Shown: positions 35,226 to 44,429 of the stretch, in pieces
How the letters are laid out: the number at the start of each line of letters is the position of its first letter
Numbering within the stretch: position 1 is the stretch's first letter
From: Nonomuraea guangzhouensis
Lineage (GTDB): Bacteria > Actinomycetota > Actinomycetes > Streptosporangiales > Streptosporangiaceae
Reading direction: 5' to 3'
Assembly (NCBI RefSeq): GCF_019396345.1
Contig: NZ_JAHKRM010000021.1
Span: forward strand, 1 to 64,000
Length of the DNA: 64,000 bases
Notes under the pieces: generated by a model
The model's database searches: none
The model's input: the letters and a program-made list of their open reading frames with translations, nothing else
What the model was told of the DNA's origin: nothing
Translations under genes and position numbers: made by a program

Positions 35226-35600
35226 GTGGGCATCGATCGACATCCGCTGAGCGAGCTGGAGAGATCTCTCGTCACCGTCGCCGGCGAGTACGGCTTCCAG
35301 CTCACGCACGTGGTGAAGTACTACTGCGAGCTGGAACAGCCCGACCGTGGCGTGGTCGTCTATCTCGACCGGCGACGCACGCCGGCGAACGTGATCGCGG
35401 TGCTGATCCATCCAGAGACCGAGCTGGCCCGGCTGTTCGACCTGGCGGGGGCGACGATCCCCGCCGACTTCCGACATGGCTCGAACATGCGCCGATTCCC
35501 GAAGAGGCTGCACACCGGCAAGCAGCCGATCACCTACGGATACGCCATCGAGTGTGATGATTCAGGCGTCTTCGGCCGCCTGCTCGATCGTCTCGCTTGA
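35226..35600 (+). CDS. Conserved-looking hypothetical protein
   Basis: 124 aa, GTG start preceded by GAGAGGAAG. The sequence is well ordered (LTHVVKYYCELEQPDRGVVVYLDRRRTPANVIAVLIHPETELARLFD) with predicted alpha/beta character and no signal or membrane segment. No family recognised. It diverges from the TetR gene and ends 11 bp from the stop of the giant DUF4132 gene on the other strand. It may be controlled by that TetR. Confidence 0.6.
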   Translation: MGIDRHPLSELERSLVTVAGEYGFQLTHVVKYYCELEQPDRGVVVYLDRRRTPANVIAVLIHPETELARLFDLAGATIPADFRHGSNMRRFPKRLHTGKQPITYGYAIECDDSGVFGRLLDRLA

Positions 35601-35611
35601 CGCCTGTCACA

Positions 35612-38600
35612 TCACCCCAGCAGGACCGCGGCCTCCAGTGGCTCGGACGAACGGAGGAAGCGCAGGTCCTCCATGACCAGGGCGACACCGCTGGCGCCGC
35701 CGCGGCGGAGGGCCGGGGCCAGCGCGTCCAGGTCGGACCAGCGGGACGGGCGGAGGTGGACGCGGTAGCCGTCTCCGGCGGGCTCCAGGGTGAGGGCTTC
35801 GCCGATGGCGAGCCTGCTCTCCGGGAGGTGGGCCGCGGTCGTTCCGGCGGCTCGTTCCAGGGCGGTGACCGAGGTGATCCCGACGGCGATGGGCAGGGTC
35901 GTGTCCGGGCCGACGACGTGTTCGTGCAGGTCACGCAGGCGGGCGGCGGCGGTCGTGCGGGTGGGGTGGTCCTTGGGCAGGCGGTCGGCCAGGAGCCTCA
36001 CAGCGCGGGCGATGTGACCCAGCGGCGGTACGGACGGACGCTCGCCGAGCAGGGCGATCAGCGCCTCCAGGGCGTCCTCGGCGCCGGAGGCGAGGGTGAC
36101 CCACTGCTCGGTGGTGAGCGGGGTGAGCCTCGGGTGGCGTTCCGTCCAGTACGCGACCGCCCGGTCCAGGTCGGGGCCCGTACGCCAGAGGTCGGCGGGG
36201 TCGTCGGGCATGAGCGACTCGACGACTTCGACGGCCTCGTCGGTGGTGGTGAACGCCTCCAGACAGAGCGCGGCGATGCGCAGTTCGATCTCGGTCAGGT
36301 CGAGTTCGCGGGCGCGGGCGGCGTCGCCCTTGCGGAAGGCGGCGACGCGGCCCCGCGCCCAGCCGTCCGGCCAGGAGAGCGTGCGGGCCGAGGTGGACAG
36401 CAGGATCAGGCACTGGGCCGGTGACAGGCCGGTGGCCTCGGCGAACGCCCGTACGGTCGCCTCCCGGTCCACGGGCGGCGGGCCGTTCTCGGCGATCAGG
36501 TCGAGCGCCCGCCGGAGCCGGTCCGGGTCGCCCCAGCCGCGGCAGGTCCGCAGCTCGACGGCGCGGTTGCGGGTGAACAGGAGCGGGTCGGGGCCGTCCG
36601 GTGTGTAGAGGAGGGCCGTGACCGCGTACCCGTGCCCCACCTGCTCGTAGTCGGCGACGGCGGCGGCCGCGATGGGGCCGCGGCCCGAGTGGATCTGCCC
36701 GAGGTCGTACTCCGGGCGCAGCCGGGCGACGTGCCAGGTGCCGTCGGTACGGAGGAGTTCGGGGACGGCGGCCAGTTTCAGTTTCAGGAGTTGCGCGCGC
36801 CCGCCGCCGTTGCCCCACGCGGCGTCCAGGACGGTGGCGCCGAGGCGGCCCAGCGTGTTCTCGATGCCCTTGACAGCGGAGGCGTCGAATGTCGCGATCT
36901 GCTTGTCGTACGGCACATCGACGGCGGCACGGGTGAAGTGGACGATCCTCGCGTACGCGGACTCAGGCCCCGGATCGTCCGGCTCGGGGGACTTCTCGGA
37001 CCGGACAGCGGGTGGCGCGGCGGCGAGCGCCGGGCGCAGGTGGGGCGGCGGGGTCAGCGCCAGGCGTTCCAGCAGGGCGAACGCGCGCTCGCGGCATTCG
37101 ACGGCCGTCCACACCAGGAACGTGACGCCCTTCCAGAGCGACTCGTCGGTGATCTCCGGCAGGAGCGGGTGGAGCCGTCCCGCCAGCTCGTCGCGGGCGG
37201 CGCCCTTCTCCGCGTACCCGCTCTCGGGGTCCAGCACCCGCATGAGGTCGGCGGCGAGCGCAGCGTCCGCGACGTCGATCAGGGCCTGCGCCTTCTTCTC
37301 GTCGACGGCGCGCAGCGCCCTGGATCCTTCGGGGTCGCGCGGCCGCATCGCCGACCACCGGCCGGGAGGCGCGACCAGGCGGGTCCCGGACGCGTAGCGG
37401 TGGCAGGCGACCGTGCTGATGTTCTCGGCACCGTCGTGCTCGGGCACCCTGCCCCAGCCGCGGACGTAGCGGCCGATGGTCCGCCCGGCCGGGTCCCGCA
37501 GCTCGATGATCCGGCCGTGGCCGTGCCACACGGTGGCCTCGGCGCCACCGGGGAAGGCGACCCGTTCGCCGTCGGCCGGTACGACGCGGCGGGCGGCGGG
37601 ATGCGCGCTGTCGTGCGGGCAGTGCGGGCCGCCGTGATCCAGTACGGTCACCCGGCCGTTCACGGCGATCAGGCAGCGGTCATAGAGGTCACGCGCCTCG
37701 GTCCGTTCGTGGGACCGGTGGGAGATGTCCTCGTACGTACCGAAGCCGTGGGACGGGCCGGCTCCATCCGGTGTGACGACGCAGGCACGGAACTTGTGCT
37801 CCCAGAGCCGACCGGACTCGATCAGGAGCAGGTCGGTGCCGCTCTCTTCCAGGTAGTCGGTGATGGTGCTGACGTGGCCGGGGACCAAGGCGGGCAACTC
37901 CAGTTCGTCGAGGACGCCGCCGCTCAGCGTGGCGGCGAGGGCGCGGGCCGGGTCCGTCCCGGTCGCGATCGTCCGGACGCCGTCCAGGAGCAGGCCGGGG
38001 ACTCCGCCGATGGTGAACCGTTCGGCGTCGCACAGGGCGGCGTGCGCGTCCGGAAGCCCTTGACGTGGGACCCGCTCGGCATGCTCGGCCAGGATGGCGG
38101 CGACGATCTGCGCCGTTCCCGGTGTCGTGGTCAGGGCCCGTACGGTCTCGGGGGCGGTCTGCTTCGGGACGGCGGGCTCGGTGACGTTGAGCTGGTTGGT
38201 CACGTTGCCCACGATCGCGTCGCGCAGCAGCGGAGCCCAGCCCGGGTCGGCGGCGACGGCGGCCAGGTCGGTGCCCGCTCCGGAGGCGAGCCGGTCGTAC
38301 AGCTTGAACGTGTGCAGCAGCCGGGGCCGCGCGAGCGGGACGCCGCGATCCAGGAGGAGATCGAGGAGCGGGAGGTCGGCGGCGGTCTCCTCCCAGCGGT
38401 TGACCTCGTCCTCGTCCGCTCCCAGCACCGCTTCATGGTCGTCGCAGGTGAGGCCCTCCGCGCGCAGCCGCGTACCGGCGTCGTGCAGGAGGTCGCCGAG
38501 ACCGGCGACGGGGAGTGCGAGCCCCGCGTACAGCTTCAGGAAGCGGCCGAGCCAGTCCTTCGCCGCCGCCCCCGCCAGCCCGGGGGACGTGGTGAACGGG

Positions 38601-40477
38601 GCGGTCAGGCCCGCGCCCGCGAGGTTGCCGAGCAGGAGCGACACTGCCGCGCTCTTCGCCGTGGGAGTGTCCGTGGCGGGCAGCGGCAGGATGCCGAGGA
38701 GCGCGCGGCCGATGCCCGCGTCCGCCCGTGCCATCGGGCCGAGCAGCGGAAGGACGAACGTCCAGAGGGCCTGCGGTGCCGACTCCATGCAGCCGTTCTC
38801 CAGCAAGGCCTGTACGGCGCGTTCGTCCTCGGGCCCGCCGAGCGCGTGCCCGGCGGCCTTCGCCAGCGCCGCCCAGCCGTCGGCCAGGGCCAGCGCGCCG
38901 TCCGTGCCGTCCGGGACTTCCTCGCACCACTCGGTGAGCAGGCTGCGGTGCCAGCGGTACGCGCCGAGGGCGGGATGGCGGGCGGCGAGCCGCTTGCCGT
39001 GCTTCTTGAGCGTGGCCGTTCCGGCGGCGTCCGGCCCCGCGGCTAGGTGCGCCGCGACGAGCGCGGCCTCGTCGACCGGCAGCGCGTGCGTGTCCTCGGC
39101 GGCGCGGGCCTTGTCGAAGAAGGCGGCGGCGAAGCGGGCGCTGTCCGCGGCGGCCAGGATCAGCGCGCACTCCTCGTAGAACGGCGGCAGCAGCTCGGGC
39201 GCGTGCGTCTCCAGGTCATCGCCGGTACGGGTGAGCGCGGTGCGCGCGAGGCCGGGCTTGCGGGCGGCCAGGTCGCGGGCGGCCCGCAGGTCGGTGTGCG
39301 CGGCCAGGATACGGGCGCGGTGCTTCGGGCACCGGTGCAGGGCGGACGGGAGGAAGCCGAGCGGGCCCGCGTGCACGGTGCCGACGCCGGTCTCCGCCAC
39401 CGGGTCCAGGTCGTACAGCGACTTCTCGGCCTTGTCGCCGTTGACGGCCGCGCGCCGGACGAGTTCGACGACCGGCTCGTCCAGGACGGAGTGCTCGTAG
39501 CGGACGGCGACGCACGTGTCCTCGTCGGAGCCGGCGGGCGTGCCCGGCAGCACCGCCCCGGCGCGCAGCAGCACGTCGCGCGTCGGGCCGGTGATGCCGG
39601 AGTGCACCACGGTGCCGGGCTCGCCTTGGTGGGCGTCGCAGTAGCGGGAGTACGCCTCGGCTGCCTCCACCACCGGCTCCGTCTCGTCCACGGTGCGGTC
39701 CGCGTACAGAGCCATGAGAATGCGGACGCCCTCGGACCAGGCGATGTCGCCTATCTCCCGGCCGCCCGCGGTGAAGCTCAGCCAGGCCATGTAGGCCGGG
39801 CTCATCGGCCCGTTCCACTGCAGGTCGATCTCGATGCCGAGCGGCTCGGGCGCGCGCACGGTGAACCGCGCCCCGCCCCCCTTGATGCGCCCGCCCAGCT
39901 CGTGCACGCGACGCTCGAACGCGCCGCCGCTCTCGTAGTGGGCGTCCATGTATCCGAAGGTGTCGACCACGCCGAAGGTACGGTCCATGCTCGCGTGGCG
40001 CGTCCACACCTCGCGGTGTACCTGCTCGATAACCTGCGTGAGGTTCCGTCCCCGCCAGATGGGCAGCTCATCGCCGAGCAGCAGCGGGTGCGGGATCGCG
40101 AAGGCGCCCGCGCCCGTCCACGCGCCCTCGCGCAGGAGCGCGCAGCGGCCGAGGTCGGGCGCGCCGTCGACGATCGGGGCGATGACCAGGTCGGTGAGCG
40201 TCTCGCGCCACACCGGGTCGTCCCACACCGCCGCGAACACCACGGCCGGGACGGGCAGCGACCGCACCATCCAGGACTCGACCCGGTCGTGCACCGCCCG
40301 CGCGTGTTCGCCGAGCCGGTCGCAGAGGGCGGCGAGCCGTACCGCGGTCGGATCCTTCCTGACGTTGGCGGGCACCTTGGCCAGCACGCGGCCCGCGGCC
40401 GTCCGGCAGGCGAGCACCGGCCGCCGTGTCCCCTCGACGGTGAGCTCGTGGCCCGTCGCGATTCCGATCCATCCCAT
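35612..40477 (-). CDS. Giant DUF4132-domain protein
   Basis: 1621 aa. N-terminus MGWIGIATGHELTVEG, then a WDDPVWRETLTDLVIAPIVDG region. The long centre is Ala/Leu-rich helical repeats (ARM/HEAT-like), and the C-terminal part (residues ~1350-1600, with LSWPDGW and DLTEIELRIAALCLEAF) fits DUF4132. The family includes MolR-like proteins of enterobacteria, and its function is poorly known. An open frame extends a further 123 codons to 40846, but that stretch is Gly/Arg-rich and non-protein-like, so ATG 40477 is chosen, without a good ribosome site. Single gene; no partner. Confidence 0.72.
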   Translation of the reverse strand: MGWIGIATGHELTVEGTRRPVLACRTAAGRVLAKVPANVRKDPTAVRLAALCDRLGEHARAVHDRVESWMVRSLPVPAVVFAAVWDDPVWRETLTDLVIAPIVDGAPDLGRCALLREGAWTGAGAFAIPHPLLLGDELPIWRGRNLTQVIEQVHREVWTRHASMDRTFGVVDTFGYMDAHYESGGAFERRVHELGGRIKGGGARFTVRAPEPLGIEIDLQWNGPMSPAYMAWLSFTAGGREIGDIAWSEGVRILMALYADRTVDETEPVVEAAEAYSRYCDAHQGEPGTVVHSGITGPTRDVLLRAGAVLPGTPAGSDEDTCVAVRYEHSVLDEPVVELVRRAAVNGDKAEKSLYDLDPVAETGVGTVHAGPLGFLPSALHRCPKHRARILAAHTDLRAARDLAARKPGLARTALTRTGDDLETHAPELLPPFYEECALILAAADSARFAAAFFDKARAAEDTHALPVDEAALVAAHLAAGPDAAGTATLKKHGKRLAARHPALGAYRWHRSLLTEWCEEVPDGTDGALALADGWAALAKAAGHALGGPEDERAVQALLENGCMESAPQALWTFVLPLLGPMARADAGIGRALLGILPLPATDTPTAKSAAVSLLLGNLAGAGLTAPFTTSPGLAGAAAKDWLGRFLKLYAGLALPVAGLGDLLHDAGTRLRAEGLTCDDHEAVLGADEDEVNRWEETAADLPLLDLLLDRGVPLARPRLLHTFKLYDRLASGAGTDLAAVAADPGWAPLLRDAIVGNVTNQLNVTEPAVPKQTAPETVRALTTTPGTAQIVAAILAEHAERVPRQGLPDAHAALCDAERFTIGGVPGLLLDGVRTIATGTDPARALAATLSGGVLDELELPALVPGHVSTITDYLEESGTDLLLIESGRLWEHKFRACVVTPDGAGPSHGFGTYEDISHRSHERTEARDLYDRCLIAVNGRVTVLDHGGPHCPHDSAHPAARRVVPADGERVAFPGGAEATVWHGHGRIIELRDPAGRTIGRYVRGWGRVPEHDGAENISTVACHRYASGTRLVAPPGRWSAMRPRDPEGSRALRAVDEKKAQALIDVADAALAADLMRVLDPESGYAEKGAARDELAGRLHPLLPEITDESLWKGVTFLVWTAVECRERAFALLERLALTPPPHLRPALAAAPPAVRSEKSPEPDDPGPESAYARIVHFTRAAVDVPYDKQIATFDASAVKGIENTLGRLGATVLDAAWGNGGGRAQLLKLKLAAVPELLRTDGTWHVARLRPEYDLGQIHSGRGPIAAAAVADYEQVGHGYAVTALLYTPDGPDPLLFTRNRAVELRTCRGWGDPDRLRRALDLIAENGPPPVDREATVRAFAEATGLSPAQCLILLSTSARTLSWPDGWARGRVAAFRKGDAARARELDLTEIELRIAALCLEAFTTTDEAVEVVESLMPDDPADLWRTGPDLDRAVAYWTERHPRLTPLTTEQWVTLASGAEDALEALIALLGERPSVPPLGHIARAVRLLADRLPKDHPTRTTAAARLRDLHEHVVGPDTTLPIAVGITSVTALERAAGTTAAHLPESRLAIGEALTLEPAGDGYRVHLRPSRWSDLDALAPALRRGGASGVALVMEDLRFLRSSEPLEAAVLLG

Positions 40478-40551
40478 GGCACGCCATTCTTGATCATCCC
40501 TAGGACATTCTGCGGGAAACGGATGAATCGAACGTCGCCACCTGCGGGCGC

Positions 40552-40704
40552 GATCCGCCGCGCCGGCGTGCCGCGGGCCGGGACCGGCAGCCCGCCGGCC
40601 CGGCAGCGGCGTACGACCTCCCGGTAGACCGCCTCCTCCTGGCGGTTCAGATATCGCAAGCCGATGACCTCGCACAGGACCGCTTCGACCGCGGCCGGCA
40701 ACCG
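40552..40704 (-). pseudogene. Possible Mu-type transposase fragment
   Basis: A 51-codon stretch on the reverse strand reads, in part, LNRQEEAVYREVVRRCRAG, then GLPVPARGTPARRI. That resembles the small helix-turn-helix region of Mu-like/TnsB-like transposases, where a variable linker precedes a P(A/S)R-T-V-RRI turn. No catalytic part, start or terminal repeats remain. The match is from memory of the family and could be coincidental. Confidence 0.3.
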
Positions 40705-40775
40705 TCCCTGGCCGCCACTGGAGCACCGGCCTGTCACGGCACATGTCCGCCCCTCCCGCATCATTCGACCCGGAA

Positions 40776-41010
40776 TCCAGCGACGGCGTGACGGTCAAGG
40801 ACATCGCCCAGGGTGCGGCCACCCTCGACCCTCCTGGCCGCCTCACCCCTCGTCGAAGGCGTGACCGGACAGTACTTCGAGGACTGCCAGCAGGCCGCCC
40901 CGTACACGCCCGGGCTCCGGCGCGGCTTCGCGGCCTACGCCGTCGACCCCGACGCAGCCGCCCGCCTCTGGCGAGTGTCCGCCGACATGATCGGCGACGC
41001 CCGCCAGTAG
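40776..41010 (+). pseudogene. Frameshifted C-terminal remnant of an SDR oxidoreductase
   Basis: One frame reads TVKDIAQGAAT and then loses register; the +1 frame continues STLLAASPLVEGVTGQYFEDC and RGFAAYAVDPDAAARLWRVS, ending near 41010. QGAATS..AAS.LVEGVTG.YF.DC is the standard end of a group of actinobacterial SDR proteins. One extra C in the ACCC run near 40820-40823 separates the frames. The Rossmann N-terminus is missing, so this is a decayed gene end. Confidence 0.6.
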
Positions 41011-41046
41011 CCCTGTCCTGTCGGTGTCGGCTGACATGATCTGCCG

Positions 41047-41706
41047 ATGACGGATAACAGTGCCTTGATCGCAGCGTTCTGGGATGCTTCCGCCGGTTCC
41101 TTCGACGAAGAGGCCGATCACGGCCTTCGGCAGCCCCATGTCAGAGCGGCATGGGCGGAACGCGTGCGCTCGTGGCTACCTTCTTCGCCCGCCGATGTCC
41201 TGGATCTGGGTTGTGGCACCGGCTCGTTGTCCTTGCTGCTCGCCGAGCAGGGCCACCGGCCGATCGGGGTGGATCTGGCGCCGCAGATGGTCGAACAGGC
41301 CCGCCGCAAGCTCACGGGGGCCGGCTTCGATGCCGCGATGCTGGTGGGCGACGCGAGCAGCCCGCCCGCGGCGGCGGGAACGTCGTTCGACGTGATCCTG
41401 TCCCGTCACCTGCTGTGGACCTTGCCCGCCCCCGAAAAGGCGCTGCGCCGATGGGTCGATCTGCTGCGCCCTGGCGGGCGGTTGGTGCTCATCGAAGGCC
41501 GCTGGGCAACCGCCGAACCGAGTGAGGACCACTCCTATCCAGGAGAAACCGCAGGGTTGCCGTGGATGGGCGGGGTCGAGGCCGAGCGGCTCGTGCGGGC
41601 GCTGCGACCGATGGTGCGCACTTCACGCGTCGAGCCACTCCTCGATCCCGCTCTATGGGGACGGTCCATCCAGGACGAGAGATATGCCGTGGTCGCCTTC
41701 GCTTAG
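41047..41706 (+). CDS. Class I SAM-dependent methyltransferase
   Basis: 219 aa. Motif I VLDLGCGTGSLSLLLAEQG, acidic IGVDLAPQMVEQARRK, motif post-I MLVGDASSPP and VILSRHLLWTLPAPEKAL are all in order. Cytoplasmic methyltransferase of the Methyltransf_11/25 kind, substrate unknown. The short start MTDNSALIAAFWDASA is typical. No gene partner: debris upstream, uncertain small ORF downstream. Confidence 0.88.
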   Translation: MTDNSALIAAFWDASAGSFDEEADHGLRQPHVRAAWAERVRSWLPSSPADVLDLGCGTGSLSLLLAEQGHRPIGVDLAPQMVEQARRKLTGAGFDAAMLVGDASSPPAAAGTSFDVILSRHLLWTLPAPEKALRRWVDLLRPGGRLVLIEGRWATAEPSEDHSYPGETAGLPWMGGVEAERLVRALRPMVRTSRVEPLLDPALWGRSIQDERYAVVAFA

Positions 41707-42148
41707 CCGCCGCGTTGCCTACTTGGCCTATCTCGGGAATCTCCGCCGCTGGTGGTTCTAGGCCGTTCGGGGGGAGACGTGCGGGAGACTCGATAGTTCT
41801 CGTTCCTGAGCCTCATGTCGATGCTGACGGTCGCACATCCGCGGACTCCTTCGTTCATGGAGCGCGCCACAAGCCTGGCGCGGAGTCGAGGATGGCCACT
41901 CTCGTGCGAGGCGATGATCTCGGGCTGAGGGAAGATCTGACGAACACGGTGAACGCCCTGTTGATCACCCGCCATGGAGACGAGCTTGGCTGGGTGCCGG
42001 ATCTCTTGCTCGACTGCGTGATGTGGGAGGCATGGGCCACCTCGGGTGACTGTACGACCTGATGTGCCTGCCGTCGGACGAGACGGCAAGCCGTGTCACG
42101 AGTCTGGGCAGGTCGGACCAGACGGGCCAGCGCTCGGGAGACAGCTGC
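41707..42148. other. Gap between methyltransferase and TPR gene
   Basis: 442 bp. The only item seen is a possible 56-aa ORF at 41892-42062. No hairpin, repeat or recognisable remnant was found in the remainder. Confidence 0.5.
41892..42062 (+). CDS. Small hypothetical protein
   Basis: 56 aa, MATLVRGDDLGLREDL through VPDLLLDCVMWEAWATSGD. GGAG at 41882-41885 is 6 nt upstream of the ATG. Composition is protein-like (acidic, aliphatic) but no family is recognised; a reverse-strand frame also covers it. It could be a stray fragment of a larger lost gene. Confidence 0.35.
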   Translation: MATLVRGDDLGLREDLTNTVNALLITRHGDELGWVPDLLLDCVMWEAWATSGDCTT

Positions 42149-44059
42149 CTACTCCAGGCGACGCAAGACCGAGTGCGCGTGGGCCAAACGGTGCTCGTAA
42201 GCCTCGGGCAGGCCCGCGGCGAGCGACTGGTACAGCGCGACCGCCTCCTCCGCGGCCGCGCGTCCGTCCGCGTGCGCGCCATCGGTGGCCATGCGGACCT
42301 CGGCGAACATCAGCAGCGCGTACGCGTACCTGCTGCTGTAGCGGGCCGGATGCTGTGCGGCCGGCCGCCGGTAGATCTCCACCGACTCGGCCGTGGCCAT
42401 CAGCGCCTCGGCGTGCTCGCCTCGCCGGAAACGCACGAGGCCGTGATCGGCCAACGCATAGGCGAGGTCTCCCGCCAGGCGGTGCGGATCGAGTTGGTGC
42501 AGGCGGCGATAGATGTCCAAGGACTGCAGCGAGGCGCTCAGCGCCTCCTCGTACCTGCCGACGTTCACCGCTGACACGCAGAACGTATGCTGCGCCAGCG
42601 CGAGGCGCTGCTCGTGCGTCTCGGGGTCGGTGGCCGCGAGGGTGCCGCACAGGGCGACGGCTTCCCGCGCGGCCTCCAGCGCCTCCTCCTGGCGGTTCAG
42701 GCTCGCGAGGGTGCACGACTTGTTGTTCAACGCCAGCGAGAGCTGCTCGGCGGTGTCTTGATGGCGGCGGGCGATCTCGACCGCCTCGGAGTCAGCGGCG
42801 AGCGCCTCGTCGACCCGATTCAGGTCATGCAGGTGCACGCCGAGGTTGTAGAGGCTGACGCACAATGACAGCTCGGCCTCGCGTACGTCTGCGCGGCTTT
42901 CGTTGACGTGGTAGTTGTCCTGGTCGCACTCGAGGTCATCGAGATCTTCCTCGGTGAGCTCCTCGTCATCAAGCAGGTCCCTGGCTTCGATCAGCCCGCC
43001 GTCCTCGAAGAGCTCTCTGCCCATCGGCTGATCATGTCCATCAAAGAACGCCTCTTCATCAGGGAACAAGCGCTCCAGTCGCTGTAGGCGGTCTGTTTTC
43101 CGTGCCGCGATCTCGCGAAGGTGACTCACTGCCTCCTCGGCGGCGACCAGTGCCTCGAGATGGCGGCCCAACCGGCCGAGGTCGGTGGCGACGTTGCTGA
43201 GCGTGTCAGCAAGATGACGGAAAGGCAGATCTTCTTCGTCCGCGTCGATCGGCTGCCGGTACACCTCCACGGACTGGGTCAAAGCCGTGTGTGCCTCCTC
43301 ATAGCGCCCGACCCATGCAAGAGCGTCGCCCAGCGACCGCAGCGCCTTGACGTAATAGTTCTTGACGAGCCAGGCGGGCTCCTCGCCGGCGTGGAGGTAA
43401 TCGCGCCAGATGGTCAGCGCCTCGGTCGCGGCCTCGACGGCTTCGTCGAAACGGCCGACGCTGGTGAGACAGTCGGTGTATCGGCCGAGCGCGTAGGCCA
43501 GGGTGAAACCCCTGTTGCGGCCGGGCCCGTCGGCCGGCTGCTGCCGGATGTCGCTGATCGCCGCGGCCGCCGACTCCAGCGCTTCGTCGTGCCGCCCGAG
43601 TCGCACCAGGATCCCGATGAACCTGGTGTGCGCGTCGTTCGCCAGGTCCAGGGCGGAGGCGTCAACGACTGCCAGGCGCAGGCTCACCGACTGCACTTCC
43701 CGCAGGATCGGCAACGCTTCCTCAAGGCACCCGAGCTCCACGAGAACGTCGCCCAGAGACTGCAACGCACGGCGGAAATCGTCCAGATGGTCAACGGCAA
43801 CGTCCGTGCCGTAGTCCTCGATCACTTCCAGATACGCCAGCCGCGCGAGGTCGTACCAGCCCGGTTTCTCCAGTTCGTCGCCAAGGCTGCGTAACGCTTG
43901 GGCCAGCGCGTCCGGGCTGGGCCGGGTTTCCCGGGGCTGCCCACGCAGAGCCTCGATCTGCTCCAAGAGGACCCGCGCGTATCGCAAATCCGGATAAGCC
44001 TCGTCGGATGGTACGGGGTGTTGAAGCAGCATCTCTGAGGTGATTCGATCTTCGAGCAT
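42149..44059 (-). CDS. Tetratricopeptide-repeat protein
   Basis: 636 aa built of helical pairs of about 34-40 residues: ALQSLGDVLVELGCLEEALPILREV, YALGRYTDCLTSVGRFDEAVEAATEAL, SLGDALAWVGRYEEAHTALTQSVEVYR, YNLGVHLHDLNRVDEALAADSEAVEIAR and others. At least eight repeats of the TPR pattern (LG/Y..R..EAL..A..A) are visible. No enzymatic domain, signal or membrane segment is seen. Such proteins act as scaffolds for protein assemblies. ATG 44059 is used, but ATG for MLLQHPVPS 8 codons in is also possible. Confidence 0.82.
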   Translation of the reverse strand: MLEDRITSEMLLQHPVPSDEAYPDLRYARVLLEQIEALRGQPRETRPSPDALAQALRSLGDELEKPGWYDLARLAYLEVIEDYGTDVAVDHLDDFRRALQSLGDVLVELGCLEEALPILREVQSVSLRLAVVDASALDLANDAHTRFIGILVRLGRHDEALESAAAAISDIRQQPADGPGRNRGFTLAYALGRYTDCLTSVGRFDEAVEAATEALTIWRDYLHAGEEPAWLVKNYYVKALRSLGDALAWVGRYEEAHTALTQSVEVYRQPIDADEEDLPFRHLADTLSNVATDLGRLGRHLEALVAAEEAVSHLREIAARKTDRLQRLERLFPDEEAFFDGHDQPMGRELFEDGGLIEARDLLDDEELTEEDLDDLECDQDNYHVNESRADVREAELSLCVSLYNLGVHLHDLNRVDEALAADSEAVEIARRHQDTAEQLSLALNNKSCTLASLNRQEEALEAAREAVALCGTLAATDPETHEQRLALAQHTFCVSAVNVGRYEEALSASLQSLDIYRRLHQLDPHRLAGDLAYALADHGLVRFRRGEHAEALMATAESVEIYRRPAAQHPARYSSRYAYALLMFAEVRMATDGAHADGRAAAEEAVALYQSLAAGLPEAYEHRLAHAHSVLRRLE

Positions 44060-44135
44060 GATCGGGACGATAGCGCAGCCTCACGATATGACCTGCCACG
44101 CGGGTTGCCGCGATCGGCCGTCTTCCTCGGTCTCC

Positions 44136-44405
44136 AGTGATCGGGCCGGGCGGCCGGTTCCTGGCGAACTCGGCGATCAACCTGCGGGTGATGCTGGGCG
44201 CGAGCAGGGTGTCACCGTGGGCCACGACCCGTACAGCGGTCGTCAGCTCGGTCGCCGTCACGTCTTTCAGCAGGAATCCCGACGCCCCTGCTGCCAGCGC
44301 GTCGTATATGTAGGAGTCCAGATCGAACGTCGTGATCATGATGGCCCGGGTCGGGCCCGAGGCGGCGATCCTGCGTACCGCCTCGAAACGGGCGGCCCGT
44401 GTCAA
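44136..44405 (-). pseudogene. Truncated NarL/LuxR-type response regulator
   Basis: About 90 codons in one frame: FEAVRRIAASGPTRAIMITTFDLDSY, then IYDALAAGASGFLLKDVTATELTTAVRVVAHGDTLLAPSITRRLIAEF. This is the second half of a receiver domain (with the conserved TTFD and the Lys of LLKD) plus the linker. The phospho-Asp part upstream and the whole LuxR DNA-binding domain downstream are missing. It therefore cannot work and is a leftover of a two-component system. Its upstream end abuts the terminator hairpin of the nuclease gene. Confidence 0.75.
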
Positions 44406-44416
44406 GGCGGGCCGCC
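44391..44416 (-). terminator. Terminator of the secreted nuclease gene
   Basis: Perfect 9-bp stem GGCGGCCCG/CGGGCCGCC with an 8-nt loop, 14 bp downstream (reverse strand) of the nuclease stop at 44430. Confidence 0.7.
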
Positions 44417-44429
44417 CGTGGCGAAGGGG

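Larger units (their letters stand above)
40478..41046. other. Gene-poor junction with remnants
   Basis: 569 bp between the DUF4132 and methyltransferase genes. No complete gene. It contains two degraded pieces described separately: a transposase-like stretch (40552-40704, reverse) and the frameshifted end of an SDR gene (40776-41010, forward). Confidence 0.6.
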
